DNA from: an uncultured Bdellovibrionales bacterium
GTDB lineage: Bacteria > Bdellovibrionota > Bdellovibrionia > Bdellovibrionales > UBA1609
Reading direction: 5' to 3'
NCBI GenBank assembly: GCA_937980625.1
Contig: CALJPJ010000259.1
Location: forward strand, 1-5,276
Length of the DNA: 5,276 bases
Shown here: in pieces, positions 1-5,276 of the stretch
Layout: each line of letters opens with the position of its first letter
How positions within the stretch are numbered: the stretch's first letter is position 1
The notes under the pieces: model-generated
Database searches by the model: none
What the model saw: the letters and a program-made list of their open reading frames with translations, nothing else
Told to the model about the DNA's origin: nothing
Position numbers and translations under genes: made by a program

Positions 1-45
1 ATTGCCGATAAATAAACATCTTGGATATTAATGTTTTCTTCTTTA

Positions 46-64
46 TTGAAATTTTATATTTCAA
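46..64. repeat. Short AT-rich inverted repeat
   Basis: TTGAAAT (46-52) and ATTTCAA (58-64) are perfect 7-bp complements around a 5-nt spacer. The stem is too AT-rich to make a stable RNA hairpin, and no T-run follows on either strand. The dyad symmetry would fit an operator for a gene lying to the left, but in DNA this AT-rich it may be chance. Confidence 0.3.
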
Positions 65-119
65 ACCAACAAAAATAAATGAATAAATTTAACTTTCATT
101 ATTAATATTCTATTCTCTG

Positions 120-142
120 AAGGCAAAATACATGTTTGCCCT
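120..142 (-). repeat. Inverted repeat, possible weak transcript-end hairpin
   Basis: GGCAAA and TTTGCC (122-127 and 135-140) are perfect complements around a 7-nt loop. Read as minus-strand RNA, a G-U pair (141/121) and an A-U pair (142/120) extend the stem to 8 bp. It lies about 120 nt past the pyrF stop. No U-tract follows, so a rho-independent terminator is not supported. It could be a 3'-end stabilising hairpin, a protein-binding palindrome, or chance. Confidence 0.35.
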
Positions 143-263
143 ATACATTTACTAACTAAATTCTATATTTTTTTTAACTGAACAAAAAAAGTATTAAATA
201 TTAAGCTTTAGTCTAATCTGAAGAATCTTAACCAGCATGAGCAATAAAGGCAGTTCATATATA

Positions 264-968
264 TTAGTATCGGCTATTGAGTAATGAATTTATTTGCTGA
301 ACAACGACTAGTGGATCCTCTGACTGCACTATTGGTCGACCAATCACTAAAGCAGAAGCTCCCATAGATATTGCTCTATCAGGAGTCATAACACGCTTTT
401 GATCTTGGTGACCCCCTCCTGACAAACGAATACCAGGAGTAACAATATATAAATCAGGATATTTTTTTCTTAAAAATTGAGCTTCATAGGGAGAACAAAC
501 TAAACCTGATATTCCACTGTTAACAGCAATATCAGCTAATTTTAAAATAATTTCTTCAGTTGCTAAATCTTGCCAATGTGAAGGCGAATTTGCCTTAGAA
601 AAACTTGTTAACACCGTAACTGCCAATAGTTTAAAAGGCCTAATTTTATTTAGCTCTTTTTCTAGTATCGACAACTGAGAAAGCGCCTCTTTACCAGCTG
701 CTGCATGAACAGTGGAAAATGTTGCTCCCAAATCAAAAGAAGCTTTAACAGAGCTCAACATTGTATTGGGGATATCATAAAACTTATGATCAATAAAAAG
801 TGGTGCTAAAGCAGAGATTTTTAACGCGAAATCCTGGCCGTACCTAAGCAATAACCTTGGCCCTAACTTAAAGCCACCAACGGACTTATGAACTTGTTGT
901 GCAATATCTAAAATTTTATCAGGATTATCTAAGTCTAAGGCAACAAAATAAGGTTTCTTTAGTATCAA
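264..968 (-). CDS. pyrF: Orotidine 5'-phosphate decarboxylase
   Basis: Decarboxylates OMP to UMP (EC 4.1.1.23), the last step of de novo UMP synthesis; a cytoplasmic TIM-barrel dimer. With the start chosen here it has 234 residues, normal for the bacterial family. Motifs: FVALDLD (8-14, Asp12), Lys34 in GGFKLG, the signature DHKFYDIPNT (60-69) with catalytic Asp60, Lys62 and Asp65, the phosphate-binding VTPGIR (176-181, Arg181), and VIGRPIVQS (208-216, Arg211). I chose TTG at 968-966 because AAGGA lies 6 nt upstream. This TTG overlaps the proS stop (TTGA), the usual arrangement for coupled genes. A longer form from another TTG at 989 would add 7 residues but has no Shine-Dalgarno. No ATG or GTG fits. 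It is the last gene of the operon, and no other pyrimidine gene is adjacent within the window. Confidence 0.95.
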   Translation of the reverse strand: MILKKPYFVALDLDNPDKILDIAQQVHKSVGGFKLGPRLLLRYGQDFALKISALAPLFIDHKFYDIPNTMLSSVKASFDLGATFSTVHAAAGKEALSQLSILEKELNKIRPFKLLAVTVLTSFSKANSPSHWQDLATEEIILKLADIAVNSGISGLVCSPYEAQFLRKKYPDLYIVTPGIRLSGGGHQDQKRVMTPDRAISMGASALVIGRPIVQSEDPLVVVQQINSLLNSRY

Positions 969-2692
969 TTGGCTTCCTTGTTTAACCAATCGTACACAAA
1001 ATCAACAACTTTATCAATAGTTAACTTATAAACTTTTCCAGTACGCCTAACCTTAACTTCAATTTCGTTATTTTCAATGCCACGCTTACCGGTGGTTATA
1101 CGAAGTGGCATTCCTAAAAGATCTGCGTCTTTAAATTTAAACCCCGGCCTCTCTTTTCTATCATCCATTAAGACTTCAATAGATTTTTCGGTTAAAGATT
1201 GATAAATATTTTCAGCGACAGCATTTACTTTTTCATCTTTTGGATCTAAGTGACAAATATGGACATGAAATGGAGCCATTGATACTGGCCAAATAATACC
1301 GTTTTCATCATGGTTTTGCTCAATAGCTGCCTGCAATGTTCTAGTTACACCTATCCCGTAACAGCCCATCTCAATATTTTGCTGTCGACCATTACTATCT
1401 AAGTATTTAGCCTTCATACTTTCTGAATACTTTGTACCCAAATAAAAAATATGTCCAACTTCTATACCACGACAAGACGCTAATGCACCCTCTCCGTCAG
1501 GGTTTTTATCCCCTTCTTTAGCTAACCTAAGATCAATAACTGCCTCAGGCTTAAAATCACGGCCATGATTAATATTTTTTAAATGAAAATCATCCTTGTT
1601 AGCACCAACAATATAATTTTTTAAAACTGAAACGCCAGTGTCTAGATAAATTGGTATATTCAATCCAACTGGACCACAACTACCAGGACTTGCGCCAGTG
1701 AGTTCTTGCACTTCACTATCTGAAAGTAAGCGTGGAGCAGCACTCAATTTAAAATAATTTTTTAATTTAATTGGGTTAACTTCGTCGGAACCTCTTAATA
1801 AAATAGCGATCGGGTAATCTTTTGCTCCTTCAATCAAAAAAAACATCGTTTTGACTAAACTTGACTCCGCAACTCCTGTACTTTTACTTAGTTCAGCAAT
1901 TGTTCTCAACCCAGGAGTTGGAAATTCTTCTTTTGCCTCCTCAGCAACTAAAGACATATCTACTGGCTCCATATCTATGGCAGGACATATTTCTACATTG
2001 GCAGCAAACTTTCCATCTTCAGATACTAATAAGGCGTCCTCACCACTACTCGCTAATACATGAAATTCTTGGGACAAATCTCCGCCAATTTCTCCAGAGT
2101 CAGCCTTAACACCTCTAAAATTTAAGCCTAACTTCGTAAATATATTACTATAACAAGTTTTCATTATCTCATAGGATTTTAAGGCAGCATCTTTATCTAC
2201 ATCAAAGCTATAAGCATCTTTCATAATAAACTCTCGCCCACGCATCAAACCAAACCGCGGCCTAATTTCATTTCGGTATTTAGTCTGTATTTGATATAAG
2301 TTCACCGGCATATTTCTGTAACTTTTTAAATCTCTTCGTATGTAATCAGTAATAACTTCTTCATGAGTTCCACCTAAACAATGCTCGCGATTATTTCTGT
2401 CTTTCAACTTTTGCAAAATATCATGACTCGCGTCCCAACGCCCAGTTTCATCCCATAACTCTTTTGGCTGAACCATTGGCATTAAGACTTCAGTACAACT
2501 ATTAGAATCAAGCTCACATCTAATAATATTTTCAATTTTTCTAATCACTCTTAAAGCCAAATGACCGTACGTAAAAATTCCAGAGGATAATTTTCGAATA
2601 TACCCTCCACGCATTAGCAACTTATGGCTTGGGATTTCAGCATCACTTGGATCTTCTTTTAGTGTATAAATAAATGTCTTAGTCCATTTCAT
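965..2692 (-). CDS. proS: Prolyl-tRNA synthetase, long bacterial form with INS editing domain
   Basis: Class II aminoacyl-tRNA synthetase (EC 6.1.1.15) that attaches proline to tRNA-Pro in the cytoplasm. Its 575 residues match the long prokaryotic form (about 570) rather than the roughly 440-residue form without INS. Class II motif 2 and its surroundings are clear (YRNEIRPRFGLMRGREFIMKDAYSF spans 139-163). Motif 3 is GCYGIGVTR (443-451), and the anticodon-binding domain covers about 470-570. The TXE proline-binding loop reads LGGTHEEV (106-113, Thr109 and Glu111 kept), with Gly where most bacterial enzymes have Pro. The INS domain (about 225-385), which clears mischarged Ala-tRNA-Pro, keeps Lys281 in VKT, GPVG (340-343), Asp351 and His370, which appear to match known E. 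coli editing residues. The start ATG at 2692 overlaps the ntrX TGA (ATGA). Its Shine-Dalgarno is weak (GGA, 8 nt upstream), so coupling to ntrX translation is likely. Confidence 0.97.
   Translation of the reverse strand: MKWTKTFIYTLKEDPSDAEIPSHKLLMRGGYIRKLSSGIFTYGHLALRVIRKIENIIRCELDSNSCTEVLMPMVQPKELWDETGRWDASHDILQKLKDRNNREHCLGGTHEEVITDYIRRDLKSYRNMPVNLYQIQTKYRNEIRPRFGLMRGREFIMKDAYSFDVDKDAALKSYEIMKTCYSNIFTKLGLNFRGVKADSGEIGGDLSQEFHVLASSGEDALLVSEDGKFAANVEICPAIDMEPVDMSLVAEEAKEEFPTPGLRTIAELSKSTGVAESSLVKTMFFLIEGAKDYPIAILLRGSDEVNPIKLKNYFKLSAAPRLLSDSEVQELTGASPGSCGPVGLNIPIYLDTGVSVLKNYIVGANKDDFHLKNINHGRDFKPEAVIDLRLAKEGDKNPDGEGALASCRGIEVGHIFYLGTKYSESMKAKYLDSNGRQQNIEMGCYGIGVTRTLQAAIEQNHDENGIIWPVSMAPFHVHICHLDPKDEKVNAVAENIYQSLTEKSIEVLMDDRKERPGFKFKDADLLGMPLRITTGKRGIENNEIEVKVRRTGKVYKLTIDKVVDFVYDWLNKEAN
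973..979 (-). promoter_or_regulatory. Shine-Dalgarno of pyrF, inside the end of proS
   Basis: The minus strand reads AAGGAAG at 979-973, with 6 nt between AAGGA and the TTG at 968. It lies within the last codons of proS, so ribosomes finishing proS would terminate next to it. This site decides the pyrF start in favour of TTG 968 over TTG 989. Confidence 0.75.
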
Positions 2693-4053
2693 ACTTCAAT
2701 TCCGTATAGTTTAATTTTTCTATGTAAATAACTTCGCTCTAAACCAATAGTTTCAGCTGTCTTACTTATATTACCATCATTCTCAGTTATTTTTCTAATT
2801 AAAAATTCTTTTTCAAATTGAGCTCGAGCTTCTCTAAAGGTTTTGTCTGAAGGAATGCCACCTACAATATCACTCATTATGGGAAGGCCTGCATACTTTA
2901 AATCATGAACCTCAATACTATCATTGGGTGTTAGGATGTAAACTCGTTCTACAAAGTTTTTTAACTCGGTTATATTTCCTGGCCAATCATACTGAGCCAA
3001 AATTGTTAATGATTTTTGTGAAAACGTTTTATATAGCTCGCCACCTTGTTGAATAAAACGCTCACCGAAGTGGCCGGCCAAAAATGGTATATCCTGCTTT
3101 TTATCTTTTAAAGTTGGCAAATTAATTGGCACAGTATTAAGGCGATTATAGAAATCCTCTAAAAACTCTCCATTAGCCACTTTAGACTTAAGATCTTCAC
3201 TGGTTGAGGCTACAACTCGAATATTTACCTCAACAGACTGCTTTCCACCAATACGAGTAACAGTGCTTGATTTTAAAAAGTCTAAAAGCATTTTTTGTGT
3301 ACTAAGACTTAAATAACCAACTTCCTCTAAGAACAATGTCCCTCTATGGGCTAACTCTAACTTACCTTTTTTACTGGATTCTGCACCAACAAAGGCTCCT
3401 TTTTCATGACCAAACAATTCAACGTTTATAAGGTCTTGTGGCATAGAGCGACAGCTCACTTTAACATAAGATTGTCCGGCACGATCACTTAAGTAATGGA
3501 TATTTTGAGCGACAAGCTCTTTGCCACAACCTTGCTCACCATTAATTAAAACCCAAGATTCTGTTGCCGCAATTCGCGAAATTAACTGCTTTAAACTTTT
3601 CATTGATGGGCTATTACCAATTAAAGCAAAGTTTTTTCTCAAACGATTTAATAAGGATTGTTTTTCTTTCTTCTCTTCTTGAAAATTTAAAATATTTGAA
3701 ATTAAAATGGAAACCTTATCCATAGAAATAGGTTTTTCAATAAAATCCCAAGCCCCTAGCTTTGTCGCTTTAACTGCCGTCTCAATAGTTCCGTGACCTG
3801 ACATAATTATAAATTGAACATTAGGAAATTCAACTCTTGACTTTTTAAGTACATCTAAACCATCTAGGTCACCTGGCATCCAAATATCCAATAAAACGAT
3901 ATCTGGCCTAAATATACTTATGGCTTTTAAACCATTTAAACCATCTTCAGCTGATTCAACTTGGTATTTTTCATCTTTAAGTGAATCAGTTAACACCTTA
4001 CGTATGGCAGGCTCATCATCAACAACTAGAATTTTTATATTTTCATTACTCAT
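2689..4053 (-). CDS. ntrX: NtrX-type response regulator (REC, degenerate AAA+, Fis HTH)
   Basis: A 454-residue cytoplasmic DNA-binding regulator, the likely partner of the upstream kinase. Receiver domain about 6-120: acidic pocket Asp12/Asp13, phosphoacceptor Asp56 in DIWMPG, Ser85, Lys107. A charged helical linker (about 124-140) leads to a sigma-54-activator-type AAA+ domain (about 143-370). Walker A is GEQGCGKE (172-179, Lys178 kept). Several other motifs differ from the family norm: GAFVGA (219-224) for GAFTGA, LFLEE (240-244) for LFLDE, Ser200 for the glutamate-switch Asn, Leu298 for the first arginine finger (Arg304 is kept), Ser285 for the sensor I Asn, Thr362 for the sensor II Arg. 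The C-terminal Fis helix-turn-helix (about 406-454) ends in GLERSYLHRKIKLYGIEV, close to the NtrX consensus. The start ATG has AGAGG 6 nt upstream and lies 2 nt after the kinase stop. The stop overlaps the proS start (ATGA). It may regulate without sigma-54; targets are unknown. Confidence 0.92.
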   Translation of the reverse strand: MSNENIKILVVDDEPAIRKVLTDSLKDEKYQVESAEDGLNGLKAISIFRPDIVLLDIWMPGDLDGLDVLKKSRVEFPNVQFIIMSGHGTIETAVKATKLGAWDFIEKPISMDKVSILISNILNFQEEKKEKQSLLNRLRKNFALIGNSPSMKSLKQLISRIAATESWVLINGEQGCGKELVAQNIHYLSDRAGQSYVKVSCRSMPQDLINVELFGHEKGAFVGAESSKKGKLELAHRGTLFLEEVGYLSLSTQKMLLDFLKSSTVTRIGGKQSVEVNIRVVASTSEDLKSKVANGEFLEDFYNRLNTVPINLPTLKDKKQDIPFLAGHFGERFIQQGGELYKTFSQKSLTILAQYDWPGNITELKNFVERVYILTPNDSIEVHDLKYAGLPIMSDIVGGIPSDKTFREARAQFEKEFLIRKITENDGNISKTAETIGLERSYLHRKIKLYGIEV

Positions 4054-4055
4054 TA

Positions 4056-5276
4056 TTAACCTCTATTTAAATTGTTATCTGTGGATTGTAGAACTGGCAA
4101 CTCAAATGTAATTTCAAGACCATCAGTGCTAGATCTTTTAGCACTAATTACTCCATCGTGGTCCTCAATGGTTTTTTTAACAATAGCTAATCCTAAGCCA
4201 GATCCTTCTTTTTTGGTCGTTATATAAGGTTCAAAAATATGTGCTAATACGCCTGATGATACACCATTGCCGTTGTCTTCAACAGTTACGATAGCCACAT
4301 TTTTTTTTGTGTCATACTGAGTTGAAAGATTTATATTAAGCCCCTTCACCCCTCGACCCGCAGCAATAGAGTTATCTACCAAATTCGTAATCACTCGTTG
4401 TATTTGTCTTTTATCAAAATAAAAATTAACTAAACTTGTATCTGCAACGAAGATAAAAGTTATTTCTTTATGAGCTTGCTGAAACAAACTAAGAGACTCA
4501 CTAATTGAAGTATTTAAGTCATTAGCTTTCAAATCAGGCTTAGGCAAACGAGCGTATAGACTAAACTCATTCACCAAGCCTTTAATATTATCTACCTGAT
4601 CAATAATTGTGGACGTACAATCTTCAAAAGCTTGATCATTTAATTGATCAGAAAACTTTTTTTGTAATCGTTGTGCAGATAACTTTATCGGAGTTAGTGG
4701 GTTTTTAATTTCATGAGCTATACGTTTAGCCACTTCTCTCCATGCTGCAGTTCTTTGTGCGTTTACTAGAACTGTCAAATCATGAAACACTAAAACACGG
4801 CCCAATTCATTGCCATTCTCATCTTTTAAAAGAGATAAAGTAAGCTGTAAGGGAACTAACTTACCACTGATGGACATTGGAACTTCTTTATCTACATGGC
4901 TTTTACCAGACTTATTTAAAGTTCTTAACATTTGTTCTAATATTTTTGCTTTTTCAGGGCTCAAAATATCAGACATATGCTTATCAACAAATTCTGCAGC
5001 ACTTACTCCTAATATTTGTGACGCATAATCATTAATCACGGTAATAATTCCGTCATTATTTACTGACACCACTCCAGTATTTACGTTCTCAAGAATAACT
5101 TGTAAATACCTACTATTCTCATCCAATTGATTTAGCGTTGTTTGCAGTTCAGCATTTGCTTGGTTAATTTTATTTTGATAAACCTCTAAATCTTCAGACA
5201 TAATGTTAAAATTGGATACAAGTTGATTTATTTCTGGCGAAGTGGCTCTAACCTCAACTTTTTTATACTTACCCTT
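4056..5276 (-). CDS. ntrY: NtrY-type sensor histidine kinase, N-terminus outside window (partial)
   Basis: Sensor kinase that would autophosphorylate on His and pass phosphate to the NtrX-type regulator encoded 2 nt downstream. The reading frame stays open from the right edge, giving 406 visible residues. The ATG at 5201 is internal, because the 25 residues before it (including EVRATSPEINQLVSNFN) continue the C-terminal helix of a HAMP domain. The missing part should hold the membrane segments and sensor region. Visible order: HAMP end and coiled linker (about 1-55), PAS domain (about 58-170), HisKA with phosphoacceptor His188 in RIAHEIKNPLTPIKLS, then HATPase with N-box Asn298/Asn302, G1 DNGNG at 334-338, FEPY at 348-351 and G2 GSGLGL at 358-363. 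All catalytic motifs look intact. The AAWREVAKRIAHEIKNPLTP block is typical of the NtrY family. The signal sensed is unknown; the ntrY name rests on family resemblance and the neighbour. Confidence 0.9.
   Translation of the reverse strand, partial: KGKYKKVEVRATSPEINQLVSNFNIMSEDLEVYQNKINQANAELQTTLNQLDENSRYLQVILENVNTGVVSVNNDGIITVINDYASQILGVSAAEFVDKHMSDILSPEKAKILEQMLRTLNKSGKSHVDKEVPMSISGKLVPLQLTLSLLKDENGNELGRVLVFHDLTVLVNAQRTAAWREVAKRIAHEIKNPLTPIKLSAQRLQKKFSDQLNDQAFEDCTSTIIDQVDNIKGLVNEFSLYARLPKPDLKANDLNTSISESLSLFQQAHKEITFIFVADTSLVNFYFDKRQIQRVITNLVDNSIAAGRGVKGLNINLSTQYDTKKNVAIVTVEDNGNGVSSGVLAHIFEPYITTKKEGSGLGLAIVKKTIEDHDGVISAKRSSTDGLEITFELPVLQSTDNNLNRG
4060..4064 (-). promoter_or_regulatory. Shine-Dalgarno of the ntrX-type gene
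   Basis: The minus strand reads AGAGG followed by 6 nt and then ATG at 4053. The site overlaps the last codons of the kinase gene, whose TAA lies at 4058-4056. It supports the annotated start of the regulator and is the clearest ribosome binding site at any of the three gene junctions, together with that of pyrF. Confidence 0.75.

Larger units (their letters stand above)
1..263. other. AT-rich intergenic region downstream of pyrF
   Basis: By count, 60 of 263 bases are G or C (about 23%), well below the genes. All frames are broken by frequent stops, and I find no credible gene or tRNA. It holds two short inverted repeats (46-64 and 120-142), and a T8 tract (168-175) facing an A7 tract (184-190). 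No GC-rich hairpin followed by a T-run is visible on the minus strand, so the end of the operon transcript is not defined. A minus-strand ATG at 19-17 is open to the left edge (MFIYRQ) but has no Shine-Dalgarno. The plus-strand frame reaching a stop at 13-15 is too short to judge as a gene end. The stretch could separate two transcription units. Confidence 0.7.

Noticed and set aside
1..19. Possible minus-strand gene start (ATG at 19) running off the left edge
   Set aside because: Only six codons are visible, there is no Shine-Dalgarno, and ATG triplets are expected by chance in such AT-rich DNA.
61..99. Minus-strand mini-ORF of 12 codons starting at 99
   Set aside because: Too short, with no ribosome binding site or recognisable leader-peptide signature; probably chance.
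168..190. T8 tract followed 8 nt later by an A7 tract, considered as a terminator
   Set aside because: The potential stem is pure A-T, and the order is T-run then A-run on both strands, so it lacks the GC stem followed by a T-run that an intrinsic terminator needs.
1851..2109. Two plus-strand open frames of 70 and 82 codons
   Set aside because: Both lie antisense within the well-supported proS gene, overlap each other and have no recognisable domain; they are frame shadows.
3920..4111. Plus-strand open frame of 63 codons across the regulator/kinase junction
   Set aside because: It is antisense to the receiver domain of the regulator and the end of the kinase gene, with no family resemblance and composition expected of a shadow.
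4810..5028. Plus-strand open frame of 72 codons
   Set aside because: It is antisense to the PAS region of the kinase, which is clearly the real coding sequence.

Overview
The window is an AT-rich bacterial segment. Four genes all lie on the minus strand, read from high to low coordinates, and fill positions 264-5276. About 263 nt of very AT-rich DNA (60 of 263 bases are G or C) lies beyond the last gene. In transcription order the genes are: an NtrY-type sensor histidine kinase cut by the right edge of the window; an NtrX-type response regulator; a long-form prolyl-tRNA synthetase (ProS) with the INS editing domain; and orotidine 5'-phosphate decarboxylase (PyrF).

The genes are packed as one operon. 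There are 2 nt between kinase and regulator, and an ATGA overlap between regulator and proS. A TTGA overlap joins proS to pyrF if the well-placed Shine-Dalgarno decides the start. Translational coupling is therefore likely at the last two junctions. The promoter must lie upstream of the kinase, outside the window. No convincing intrinsic terminator is visible after pyrF.

The kinase and regulator form a cognate two-component pair. The membrane-anchored kinase (HAMP remnant, PAS, HisKA, HATPase) would phosphorylate Asp56 of the regulator. The regulator has an intact receiver and an intact Fis-type helix-turn-helix. Its central AAA+ domain is eroded at several sites needed for sigma-54 activation: GAFTGA is GAFVGA, and the glutamate-switch Asn, one arginine finger, the sensor I Asn and the sensor II Arg are all replaced. 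It may therefore act as a DNA-binding regulator that does not remodel sigma-54. ProS and PyrF are housekeeping enzymes for translation and pyrimidine synthesis, and they are co-transcribed with this sensor system.

The organism is probably a Gram-negative, AT-rich proteobacterium or a relative. The long ProS argues against typical Alphaproteobacteria, which mostly have a short ProS without INS. The style of the ProS and PyrF sequences reminds me of Bdellovibrio/Bacteriovorax-type bacteria, but this is recollection without a search, and a gammaproteobacterial origin cannot be excluded. I see no mobile element, CRISPR array, tRNA or rRNA. Apart from the eroded AAA+ domain and the mixed operon, the region looks like ordinary chromosomal core.
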